64,000 nt of DNA from Saussurea involucrata (lineage: Eukaryota; Streptophyta; Magnoliopsida; Asterales; Asteraceae). Below, in pieces: positions 32,690-42,857 of the stretch. Position 1 is the first letter of the stretch. Each line of letters begins with the position of its first letter. The stretch spans positions 129,881,501-129,945,500 of the forward strand of contig CM066324.1 of NCBI GenBank assembly GCA_033807775.1, in the 5' to 3' direction. The translations under genes were made by a program, and so were the position numbers. Under the pieces are notes generated by a model that was not told the DNA's origin, did not search any database, and worked only from the letters and a program-made list of their open reading frames with translations.

Positions 32690-33180
32690 GACAAGAGAGC
32701 AAAACACTTAAATCAGATCTACAGAAGAGAGATCAGATCTAAGCGAATGTAAAGTATAAACGATATATATAATATGACAGATACTATCGAATACAGAAGT
32801 ATGATAACAAACGATAACAGTAAACTTCTACCAAAGCAAATCAGATCGGAATCTGATAAAACAGAAGAAAACAGTCGTTCACGATAAAAACATCTCAACA
32901 GATCAGATTCAGATGACTAATGGAACGAAACAGAAAGAAAGAAAAAACGAGAGAGAAAGTGATAGATGTCACCAAAACAGACCTGAGACCTAACGGTCGA
33001 AACTGCAATCGAACGATTGATCACCGGAGGTCGGAGCTGAAACCGACCAATCGATCACCAACATCGAACCAAGAAGCTCTGATACAAACTTAACGAGATA
33101 CTTCAAGAGATTTGAAGATTTAAAGCTAAAAGGAGATTACAACAATCAACACTCTCTCTTAAGAAATATATCAGACCTAA
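32690..33180 (-). repeat. Relic of an LTR retrotransposon: LTR edge, primer site and leader
   Basis: On the minus strand the motif TTTGTATCAGAGCTTCTTGG (around 33070-33089) is a primer binding site with one base lost, followed by a leader rich in GATC motifs and preceded by CTCGTTAAG and further LTR-like sequence. No coding region remains. It was probably a copia element of the minus orientation. The assignment rests on the primer site pattern. Confidence 0.4.
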
Positions 33181-33365
33181 AAGCATCTCCAATCACATGG
33201 TATTTTACACTTTTTGCCGTTTTTAGAGCATCCAAACGTCAGACATATTTTTTGTTTTTTTGCCGGCGATCAATTTGAGACGGCAAAGATGCCATGTGAA
33301 TTTTTACCGGCAAACTTGAAGGGACCCACCACTAGCTCTTCTTTTATTTATTTTCGAATGTCAAT
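33181..33365. other. Possible MITE fragment
   Basis: AAGCATCTCCAAT near 33182 resembles Harbinger-type MITE starts, and GCCGGCGATC and ACCGGCAAAC motifs follow. No matching right end was found. Confidence 0.3.
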
Positions 33366-33374
33366 TTTATTTTA

Positions 33375-33905
33375 GGGAAATTAATTAAAATACCCTAAGT
33401 TTGACCATCACTTACCAAAATGCCACAAATCTCTCTCATCTTACAAAAATGCCCCAAAAATCCGCGATGGAGCCCGCGATCGCGGGCCCCAGGCCACGTG
33501 TCACCAAACTTTGCCCACTTTGCCCGCGTTGGTCCCTCAAAAATGCCCGCGGTCCAGATTTCCCACCTCAAGAATGCCCGTGTTGGCAGTTTTGGTCCCT
33601 GTCCGCGTTTGACTTCCTTTGACCCCCGCGATTGCGGGCTGACGTGGCACGAACTTTGGCCAAAAGTGCCCCACGGAGCCCCTCAACTTTGGCCGCGGTG
33701 CACATTTGGCCCCTGCCCGCGATCGCAGCCTGTGATGGACCAAATTTTACAGTTTTGGTCCCTGGAAATTTACACTTTTGGTCCCTGAAAATTTACACTT
33801 TCAGCCCCTGTACTTAAACGAATTTTGCATGTTTTTACTGTTTTTTTCCACAATTATTGTACTTTGAAGACCGATTTGTGGTTGAAATTCATTTGCATGT
33901 TTGAA
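33375..33905 (+). repeat. Left terminal inverted repeat of MULE A
   Basis: It contains GCCCGCGATCGCGGGCC near 33471, CCCGCGATTGCGGG near 33625 and GCCCGCGATCGCAGCC near 33716. Repeated TTTTGGTCCCTG phrases follow. The inner part (TGTACTTTGAAGACCGATTT) has its inverted partner near 37870. Confidence 0.9.
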
Positions 33906-34089
33906 TCAATGTTAAATCAGTGTTTTTGGAATACCAGTTTGTGGATGAAATGAGAGATTGGTTGTAATCAATGTTGGTTGTTTCATTGATAAATACATGT
34001 AAAATGCAAGCCATAATCCACACACCGATTTCATACTTCTTTCTTGATTTCTTTCTGCAATATTTTGTGTTTGAGATACTACTGAAAAA

Positions 34090-36605
34090 ATGAGTTCATC
34101 TGTTGCAAAAGCTAAGCTATATTTCTGTTTTGATGGTGAATGGGAGCAAGATAACAATGAGTGAAATTTTGCTTATAAATCTAAGCATGGTGTAAAATTG
34201 CCAGTAAACTATACTTATCAGAAATTTCTTGCATACGCCATGCAAAAATGTGGAATCAACTCTTCTGCTGTTTGCAAGTTAGTGTTTAAAAATGGCGATG
34301 GGTCATTTGTGGATTTATCCAACGATGGGGATATCTCTACTTTTCTGCACTTTGCAGTCGATTCAGAAAGACCCCCATTACTTTTTGTGTATCCCGGCGT
34401 ATCCGACGGTGACAACGACGGTGACGACGACGGTGACGACGACGAAGACCTCCAAATAGAGCAGCCTGATTCTCAACAACAACAACCACCACAACCACAC
34501 GAAGGGCGTACTGCTGGAGTTGTTGATGACGAAACCCACGTTTTCAGAACGGGTAATTCTGAAATAGACAGATCAGACACCGATAATGATGATCACGAAG
34601 AATATACCCCTAGTAGAAAATCATGTAGTCAGATAAATGACTTTTTTGATATGTCCCCTATTCTTCCAGACTCCCATACCCATACACAAACCTACACCTT
34701 ATATTCGCAGTGAAAGGTTAAAAGCAGGTCAGATATTCGATTCGAAGGATCTCTTGGCAAGTCAGATCGGACTCGAGTTCTTGGAAGAGGGTTTCCAAAG
34801 TCACGCGCGAAAATCTGACAAAAGCAGATACGTAGTTGAATGTGCCAGAGAAAAGTGTGAGTGGAGGTTGTACGCGATTCACACGGGTCCCAAAGGAGGG
34901 GCGATAATGATTAAAAAGTTGCACGACGTACACACTTGTACGAGGACGCAACTTAATCCCCACCACAAACAAGCCGGCAAAAAGACTTTGGGTGCGATGC
35001 TGAAAAACAAATTTCTTGATGTTAGCAGGTCATTGCGCCCAAAGGACATCGTCCACGATGTTCACCGGCAGTTCGGCGTCACGATTGATTACCACCAAGC
35101 TTGGCGTGCGCGATGCCATGCACTGTTTATGGTGAGAGGCACGTTCGAGGAGTCGTATGAACGACTCCCGACATATTTATATAATTTGCAGCTGCAGAAC
35201 CCTGGTACTGTCACGCAGTTACGGACCGATTCACGTCGACGGTTTGAGATGTGCTTCGTGGCCCTTGGACCCGCGGTACGTATTTTAACACGTCATATGT
35301 TTACACATTATAAACTATAACATTTACAAATGAAAACCACCTATGTTTTTGCAGATCCGCACATTTCTGGCAAATCTACGTCGTGTCCTGATAATAGACG
35401 CAACCCATTTAAAGGGTCGTTACTTGGGTATGATGTTCCTGGCGGTTGCCATGGACGGGGATAACTTCATCGTTCCAGTAGCTTTCGGCGTAGGCAAGTC
35501 TGAAACCGGAGACGAGTGGACTTGGTTTATGTCCATGTTGAGACAAGCTATCGGAGACCCGCAAGGGTTGGTGTTTATGTCTGACAGGGCTCCTTCCATA
35601 AGCGCCGCAATCTCTGCCATGTACCCAAACGCCCCTCACGCCATATGCTGTCGACATTTGGAGATGAACGCCAAATCCAAGGACAAACGTATTACCACAT
35701 ACAAGGATGTCTATTGGGCGGCATGAAGAGCATATACGGATCGGGAGTTTAACAAGTACATGAATATGCTACGATATAGTGCCGACGAAGCAGTCAATGT
35801 CTTTGACGATGCTGGACCGGAGAGGTGGTCCGCGGCCCATTTTCCTGGACAACGGTATGACATTCTGACCTCGAATAGTGCAGAGTCTGTGAATGCACTC
35901 TCCCGTTTTGCGCGTAGATGTCCGATTGTTAATCTTATGGACTACTTTCGGGCCTTTCAACAAGAGTGGTACCAAATTCGACGCCTAAAAAGAGCTGAGA
36001 TGCAAAATGCACTCACACCAACGGCGGAGAATATCGTTCAGTACAGGGCGCGTCGTGCAGCGACATGGCCGGTAAGAGCAATCGGGTATGGGAAGTACGA
36101 GGTGCATGATGACTATATTCACGCGATTGTGAATATGGAAGACCACTTTTGTTCGTGTCGCGAATGGGATAAATCTGGGTTACCGTGCGGCCATGCCATC
36201 GCTGCAGCAAGATATATGGGTCGTACAGATTGCAGCGACTTGGCTGTACCTTTCTTCACGTCCGAATATTACCGGAAAACATACGTGGAGGTAATAAACC
36301 CAGCTGGACCCCCTGCAGCATGGGTGTATCCACCGACCCGCTTCCGCCATGCTATCCACCTTTAATGGATAAGAACAGAGCCGGGAGACCGAGAAAGAAC
36401 GACCGACGTCCATCACGTGGTGAAAGTTCGAAACAACGAAGATGTACTCGGTGCCAATGCGTAGGACACACTGGTGGAGAGTGTCCAAATCCCGCCCCTT
36501 CAACCGTGCCAAGAAGACATTCAGTCAGTCACACCCCGGGCCCGTCACAGCTTGAACCATATGGAACAAACACATATGATACTGTTGATCTGAACGCTGA
36601 TTTGT

Positions 36606-36607
<2 letters not shown>
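34090..36607 (+). pseudogene. MULE A transposase (MURA-like), multiple lesions
   Basis: Same gene as in copies B and C. Exon one is 34090-35275, a 79-bp intron (GTACGT...TTTTTGCAG) spans 35276-35354, and exon two is 35355-36607. Domains: N-terminal conserved region (SSSVAKAKLYFCFDGEW), acidic linker, MuDR-type DNA-binding zinc domain (CAREKCEWRLYA...HTC), MULE DDE domain (VLIIDATHLKGRYLG, FMSDRAPS, CCRH), SWIM finger (CSCREWDKSGLPCGHAI) and CCHC knuckle (CTRCQCVGHTGGEC). Lesions visible against C: nonsense TGA at 34162-34164 (codon 25, Trp in the others), loss of 8 bp near 34691, TGA at 35724-35726, and a 1-bp loss near 36338. This copy cannot supply transposase. Confidence 0.92.
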
Positions 36608-36659
<52 letters not shown>

Positions 36660-36964
36660 TATTATATATATACACACATACATATGCTTCTAAATGAGCA
36701 TTGATAACACAACTAGTTTGTAAATGATATATATATTCATATTATATATACACACATACATATGCTTTTAAATGAACATTGATAACACAACTAGTTTGTA
36801 AATGATATATATATTCATATTATATACACACACACATATACATATGCTTCTAAATGTACATTGATAACACAGCTAGTTTGTAAATGATATATATATATTC
36901 ATATTATATATACACACATACATATGCTTTTAAATGAACATTGATAACACAACTAGTTTGTATT
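36604..36964. repeat. AT-rich minisatellite of MULE A, about 4 units of 77-84 bp
   Basis: The unit contains TTTGTAAATGATATATATAT, then TTCATATTATATATACACAC, ATACATATGCTTCTAAATG and a CATTGATAACACAACTAG end. The first unit is expanded by an (AT)n run (36608-36654). The transposase stop codon lies inside the TTTGTAAA start of the first unit. Confidence 0.92.
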
Positions 36965-37382
36965 CCATCCAACATTCTCTTCATCTTCAATCTTTCTGAC
37001 CCTTCTTCAACGGCTTCTGCTTTTGCAACCACGTATGGCTATTGTGTACCACAACCCGGACACACTTTAGCAAATGAGTTGAGGGTTGTCATATATTCTA
37101 CAAGAGGAGTAGGCCCACGTGGATAGAGTACGGCTACCAAAATCTAGCATCATTAACAAACAAAGCCCTATGTTTGTTTATCCGAATGATGTAACCTCTG
37201 ACTTGACCTTGGATGATGTATCCAACCTAACCGTGGTTCAGCGGCTTAAAAACTACTTTTCAGAGAAATTAACAACAACAAAAAAATACAAAACAACAAC
37301 ACAGTAAAAAAATACAAACAACAACACAGTAAAAAAAATACAAAACAACAAAAAAATACAAAACAACTAAAACAACCACCAC
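36965..37382 (-). other. Conserved region between minisatellite and accessory gene, MULE A
   Basis: Minus-strand reading gives GCGTQ, a stop, PYVVAKAEAVEEGSERLKMK and MLDGIQTSCVI. The same segment is open in B (39430-39720) and partly in C. It could be a 3' exon or the 3' UTR of the accessory gene. The rest is A-rich with ACAACAACAC repeats. Confidence 0.4.
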
Positions 37383-37705
37383 CTACTTAAAAATTGATTT
37401 AGTTTCATCAATCCAAGCTTGCTTCTCGTTTACCTTCGCTTGAATAATTGCGAAGTCTTGCAGAATATGGTGAATTGCTTCTTGTTCTCGACGAACACGA
37501 GCTCCCGAGCTTTTATATCCCCTTTCATCCTTTTGATCTCCCTGTCTTCCTCTTCGATCTTTCTCAAATGGACTGCCTTCCTGTCCATAATTTTTTTCCA
37601 CTCTTCTGTTAGTTCATCTATCTCCTTTTCCTTTTTTGCTATGGCAACCTCGATTTGAGGTGGCATTTTTTCAGGAGTAGACTTAGGGTTTGATGACGAT
37701 GCCAT
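37383..37705 (-). pseudogene. MULE A accessory coiled-coil protein, frameshifted
   Basis: It starts at ATG 37705 (MASSSNPKSTPEKMPPQIEV) and is convergent with the transposase. The intact version in B is 107 residues. Here 323 rather than 324 nt separate start and stop: one base is missing near 37503-37506 (in KARE), after which the reading frame continues elsewhere to 37383 (ARVRREQEAIHHILQDFAII). Charged heptad-like segments (KEKEIDELTEEWKKIMDRKA, RKIEEEDREIKRMKGDIKA) predict a coiled coil. Function unknown; by position it is analogous to mudrB of maize MuDR, but I see no sequence similarity to that protein. Confidence 0.8.
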
Positions 37706-37844
37706 TTGTGGATGAAATGAGAGAAGAGAAATCAAGAGAGAAAGCAATTCAAAGAAAGAAAGCAAGAGAGAAATCAAGAAAGAAAGCAATAAACAAGTGT
37801 GAATTGTGAATTGCATATTACTGATATTTATGGATGAAATCTCA

Positions 37845-38344
37845 AACATGAAAATGAATTTCAACCACAAATCGGTCTTCAAGGTACAATAATTGTGGAA
37901 AAAACAGTAAAAGCATGCAAGATTCGTCTAAGTACAGGGAACAAAAGTGTAAATTTCCAGGGACCAGAACTGTAAAATTTGGTCCATCGCGGGCCATCGC
38001 GGACAGGGGCCAAATGTGCACCGCGGCCAAAGTTGAGGGGCTCCGCGGGGCACTTTTGGCCAAAGTCCGTGCCACGTCATCCCGCGATCGCGGGGGTAAA
38101 AGGAAGTCAAACGCGGGCAGGGACCAAAACTGCCAACACGGGCATTCTTGAGGGGGGAAATCTGGACCGCGGGCATTCTTGAGGGACCAACGCGGGTAAA
38201 GTGGGCAAAGTTTGGTGACACGTGGCCTGGGGCCCGCGATCGCGGGCTCCATCGCGGATTTTTGGGGCATTTTTGTAAGATGGGAGAGATTTGTGGCATT
38301 TTGGTAACTCGAAGTTGGACTTTTGGCATTTTAATTAATTTCCC
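37845..38344 (-). repeat. Right terminal inverted repeat of MULE A
   Basis: Reverse complement of the left end, with the same GC-rich palindromes (for example GCCCGCGATCGCGGGCTCC near 38231-38250) and the AATTAATTTCCC terminus. Confidence 0.9.
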
Positions 38345-38892
38345 TTTATTTTATTATGATATGATAAATTAACATGTAAATTATAGGGAAATTAATTAAA
38401 ATGCCAAAAGTTTGACCATGTGTTACCAAAATCCCACAAACTTTTCGCGGTTTACCAAAATGCCCTAATGGCCCGCGATGGAGCCCGCGATCGCGGAATA
38501 GGGCTGACGTGGCGGCATGACCTGGCCAAAAAGTGTCCCGCGAGCCCCTCAACTTTGGCCGCAGGGCACTTTTAGCCCCTGCCCGCGATCGCAGCCCGCG
38601 ATGGCTCGCGATCGGCCAAAATTTACACTTTTGGTCCCTGAAAATTTACACTTTCAGCCCCTGTACTTGGACGAATCATGCATGCTTTTACTGTTTTTTT
38701 CCACAATTATTGTACTTTGAAGACCAATTTGTGGTTGAAGTTCATTTGCATGTTTGAGATTTCATCCATAAATACCAGTAAGATGCAATTCACAATTCAC
38801 ACTTGCTCTTGCTTTCTTTCTTGATTTCTCTCTTGCTTTCTTTCTTTGAATTGCTTTCTCTCTTGATTTCTCTTCTCTCATTTCATCCACAA

Positions 38893-39216
38893 ATGGCATC
38901 GTCATCAAACCCTAAGTCTACTCCTGAAAAAATGTCACCTAAAATCGAGATCGCCATAGCAAAAAGGGAAAAAGAGATAGAGGAACTAACACAAGAGTGG
39001 AAACAAATGATGGACAGGAAGGAAGTCCACTTGAGAAGGATCGAAGAGGGTGATAAGGATATCAAAAGGATGAAAGGGGATATAAAAGCTAGGGAGGCTC
39101 GTATTCGTCGAGAACAAGAAGCAATTCACCATATTATGCAAGACTTCGCAATTCTTCAAGCGAAGGTAAACGACAAGCAAGCTTGGATTGATGAAACTAA
39201 AGCAGTTTTTGACTAG
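38893..39216 (+). CDS. MULE accessory coiled-coil protein, intact (copy B)
   Basis: 107 residues, ATG at 38893 shortly after the inner end of the terminal repeat and a CT-rich leader. Sequence features: Ser/Pro N-terminus (MASSSNPKSTPEKMSPKI), then almost entirely charged helix (KREKEIEELTQEWKQMMDRK, LRRIEEGDKDIKRMKGDIKA, RRIEEG-type heptads) ending QAKVNDKQAWIDETKAVFD. It predicts one long coiled coil with no enzyme motif, signal peptide or membrane segment. All three complete MULE copies carry it convergent with the transposase, and only this copy is open end to end. It could be a transposition cofactor, as mudrB is in MuDR, or a passenger; the sequence does not decide. Confidence 0.75.
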   Translation: MASSSNPKSTPEKMSPKIEIAIAKREKEIEELTQEWKQMMDRKEVHLRRIEEGDKDIKRMKGDIKAREARIRREQEAIHHIMQDFAILQAKVNDKQAWIDETKAVFD

Positions 39217-39608
39217 GTGGTGGTTGTTTTAGTTGTTTTGTATTTTTTTTTTGTTTTGTATTTTTTTACTGTGTTGTTTTGTATTTTTTTACTGTGTTGT
39301 TTTGTATTTTTTTACTGTGTTGTTGTTTGTATTTTTTTTGTTGTGTTTTTACATCATGCAAGGTCAAGTCAGAGGTTAACTCATTCGGATAAACAAACAT
39401 GAGGTTTTGTTTGTTAATGATGCTAGATTTTGGTAGCCGTACTCTATCCACGTGGGCCCACTCCACTTGTAGAATATATGACAACCCTCAACTCATTTGC
39501 TAAATTGTGTCAGGGTTGTGGTACACAATGGCCATACGTGGTTGCAAAAGCAGAAGCCGTTGAAGAAGGGTCAGAAAGATTGAAGATGAAGAGCCTGTTG
39601 GATGGAAT
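39217..39608 (+). other. Conserved segment downstream of accessory gene, possible second exon (copy B)
   Basis: After T-rich TTTTTTACTGTGTTGTTTTG repeats, an open frame from 39430 contains FAKLCQGCGTQWPYVVAKAE, AVEEGSERLKMKSLLDGIQT and SCVI. A candidate splice acceptor TTGTGTCAG ends at about 39512. The corresponding segment exists in A and C. Either a 3' UTR or an alternative exon. Confidence 0.35.
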
Positions 39609-40081
39609 ACAAACTAGCTGTGTTATCAATGTTCATTTAGAAGCATATGTATGTGTGTATATATATAATATGAATATATATATCATTTACAAACTAGATG
39701 TGTTATCAATGTTCATTTAGAAGCATATGTATGTGTGTATATATAATATGCATATATATATCATTTACAAAGTAGCTGTGTTATCAATGTTCATTTAGAA
39801 GCATATGTATGTGTGTATATATAATATGAATATATATATATATATCATTTACAAACTAGCTGTGTTATCAATGTTCATTTAGAAGCATATGTATGTGTGT
39901 ATATATAATATGAATATATATATATATATATATATCATTTACAAACTAGATGTGTTATCAATGTTCATTTAGAAGCATATGTATGTGTGTATATATAATA
40001 TGAATATATATATCATTTACAAACTAGCTGTGTTATCAATGTTCATTTAGAAGCATATGTATGTGTGTATATATAATATGA

Positions 40082-40127
<46 letters not shown>

Positions 40128-40128
40128 T
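39609..40128. repeat. AT-rich minisatellite of MULE B, about 6 units
   Basis: Inverse orientation of the A array. Units contain GTTATCAATGTTCATTTAGA, AGCATATGTATGTGTGTAT and ATATCATTTACAAACTAG. Unit length varies through internal (TA)n runs, the longest near 40087-40124. It ends at the transposase stop codon. Confidence 0.92.
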
Positions 40129-42728
40129 TTACAAATCAGCGTTTAGATCAACAGTATCATATGTGTTTGTTCCATATGGTTCAAGCTGTGACGGGCCCGG
40201 GGTGTGACTGACTGAATGTCTCCTTGGCACGGTTGAAGGGGCGGGATTTGGACACTCTCCACGAGTGTATTCTACGCATTGGCACTGAGTACATCTTCGT
40301 TGTATCGAACCTTCACCACGTGATGGACGTCGGTCGTTCTTTCTCGGTCTCCCGGCTCTGTTCTTATCCATTAAAGGTGGATAGCATGGCGGAAGCGGGT
40401 CGGGTGGATACACCCATGCTGCAGGGGGTCCAGCTGAGTTTATTACCTCCACGTATGTTCTCCGGTAACATTCGGACGTGAAGAAAGGTACAGCCAAGTC
40501 GCTGCAATCTCTACGACCCGTATGTCTTGCTGCAGCGATGGCATGGCCGCACGGTAACCCAGATTTATCCCATTCGCGACACGAACAATGGTGGTCTTCC
40601 ATATTCACAATCGCGTGAAGATAGTCATCATGTACCTCGTACTTCCCATACCCGATTGCTCTTACCGGCCATGTCGCCGCACGACGCGCCCTGTACTGAA
40701 CGATCTTCTCCGCCGTTGGTGTGAGTGCATTTTGCATCTCAGCTCCTTTTAGGCGTCGAATTTGGTACCACTCTTGTTGAAAGGCCCGAAAGTAGTCCAT
40801 AAGATTAACAATCGGACATCTACGCGCAAAACGAGAGAGTGCATTCACAGACTCTGCACTATTCGAGGTCAAAATGTCATACCGTTGTCCAGGAAAATGG
40901 GCCGCGGACCACCCTCTCCGGTCCAGCTTCGTCAAAGACTTTGACTGCTTCGTCGGCACTATATCGTAGCATATTCATGTACTTGTTAAACTCCTGATCC
41001 GTATATGCTCTGCATGCCGCCCAGTAGACATCCTTGTAGGTCGTAATACGTTTGTCCCTGGATTTGGCGTTCATCTCCAAATGTCGACAGCATATGGCGT
41101 GAGGGGCGTTTGGGTACATGGCAGAGATTGCGGCGCTTATGGAAGGAGCCCTGTCGGACATAAACACCAACCCTTTTGGGTCTCCGATAGCTTGTCTCAA
41201 CATGGACAGAAACCAAGTCCACTCGTACCCAGTTTCGGACTTGCCTATTCCGAAAGCTACTGGAACGATGGAGTTATCCCCGTCCATGGCAACCGCCAGG
41301 AACATCATACCCAAGTAACGACCCTTTAAATGGGCTGCGTCAATTATCAGGACACGACGTAGATTTGCCACAAATGTGCGGATCAGCAAAAACATAGGTG
41401 GTTTTCCTTTGTAAATGTTATAGTTTATAATGTGTAAACAAATGACGTGTTAAAATACGTACCGCGGGTCCAAGGGCCACGAAGCACATCCCAAACCGTC
41501 GACGTGAATCGGTCCGTAGCTGCGTGACAGTACCAGGGTTCTGCAGCTGCAAATTATATAAATATGTCGGGAGTCGTTCATACGACTCCTCGAACGTGCC
41601 TCTCACCATAAACAGTGCATGGCATCGCGCACGCCAAGCTTGGTGGTAATCAATCGTGACGCCGAACTGCTGGTGAACATCGTAGACGATGTCCTTTGGA
41701 CACAATGACCTACTAACATCAAGAAATTTGTATTTCAGTATCGCACCCAAAGTCTTTTTGTCGGCTTGTTTGTGGTGGGGATTCAGTTGCGTCCTCGTAC
41801 AAGTGTGTACGTCGTGCAATTTTCTAATCATGAACGCCCCTCCTTTGCCACCCATGTCAATCGCGTACATCCTCCACTCACAGTTTTTTCTGGCACATTC
41901 AACTATGTATCTAGTATTGTCATATTTCGACATGCGCCTTTCGAAACCCTCTTCCAAGAACTTAAGTCCGACCTGACTTGCCAAGAGATCCTTCGACTCG
42001 AATATATTACCTACACGTAACCTTTCACTGCGAACATAAGGTGTAGGTTCGTAGGTTTGTGTCTGGGTATGGGAGTCTGGAAGAATAGGGGGCATATCAA
42101 AATAGTCATCTATCTGACTACATGATTTTCTACTAGGGGTATATTCTTCGTGATCATCACTATCGGTGTCTGATCTGTCTATTTCAGAATTACCCGTTCT
42201 GAAAACGTGGGTTTCGTCATCAGCAACTCCAGCAGTACGCCCTTCGTGTGGTTGTGGTTATCGTTGTTGCATCTCCGGAACATAATCAGGAATACAATCG
42301 TTAAGACCATATGAATGATCTAAATGAACCGTTGGGGCGTCGGATGCCTGAAAATGAGAATCAGGCTGCTCTATTTGGAGGTCTTCGTCGTCACCGTCGT
42401 CGTCGTTTTCGTCGGATACGCCGGGATACACAAAAAGTAATGGCGGCCTTTCTGAATCGACTGCAAAGTGCAGAAAACCAGAGATATCCCCATCGTTGAA
42501 TAAATCCACAAATGACCCATAAGCATTTTTAAACACTAACTTGCAAACAACAGAATGGTTGATTCCACATTTTTGCATGGCGTATGCAACAAATTTCTGA
42601 TAAGTATAGTTTACTGGCACTTTTACACCATGCTTAGATTTATAAGCAAAATTCCACTCATTGTTATCTTGCTCCCATTCACCATCAAAACAGAAATATA
42701 GCTTAGCTTTTGCAACAGATGAACTCAT
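40129..42728 (-). pseudogene. MULE B transposase, damaged
   Basis: Start at ATG 42728 (MSSSVAKAKLYFCFDGEWEQ), exon one to 41463, intron 41462-41384 and exon two 41383-40129. Domain order is as in C. The linker is longer than in A and C, with an extra segment (ASDAPTVHLDHSYGLND). Lesions: a stop at 42258-42260 in the linker; the intron acceptor, TTTTTGCAG in A and C, reads TTTTTGCTG here (base 41385); and one extra G near 40914 shifts the frame in the region between the DDE and SWIM domains. CSCREWDKSGLPCGHAI is intact, and the CCHC knuckle has lost its His (CTQCQCVEYTRGEC). The 5' UTR is split from the terminal repeat by the gypsy insertion 130 bp upstream of the ATG. Confidence 0.92.
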
Positions 42729-42857
42729 TTTTTCAGTAGTATCTCAAACACAAAATATTGCAGAAACAAATCAAGAAAGAAGTATGAAATCGGTGTGTGG
42801 ATTATGGATTGCATTTTACATCTATTTATGAATGAAACAACCAACATTGATGACAAC

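Larger units (their letters stand above)
33375..38344 (+). mobile_element. MULE copy A (two-gene Mutator-like element)
   Basis: TTTATTTTA at 33366-33374 and 38345-38353 is a perfect 9-bp target duplication. Terminal inverted repeats of about 500 bp (33375-33905, 37845-38344) begin GGGAAATTAATTAAAAT and contain GC-rich islands with CCGCGATCGCGG palindromes. Inside are a transposase gene on the plus strand, a minisatellite, and a small convergent coiled-coil gene on the minus strand. Both genes are damaged in this copy. Confidence 0.96.

Noticed and set aside
33420..33788. 122-codon frame and others in the MULE terminal repeats
   Set aside because: These arise from the GC-rich terminal repeats, differ between copies, and are mirrored in both repeats; no protein motif.
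39609..40128. Regularly repeated units considered as a CRISPR-like array
   Set aside because: Units are contiguous AT-rich minisatellite copies without unique spacers, in a plant transposon.
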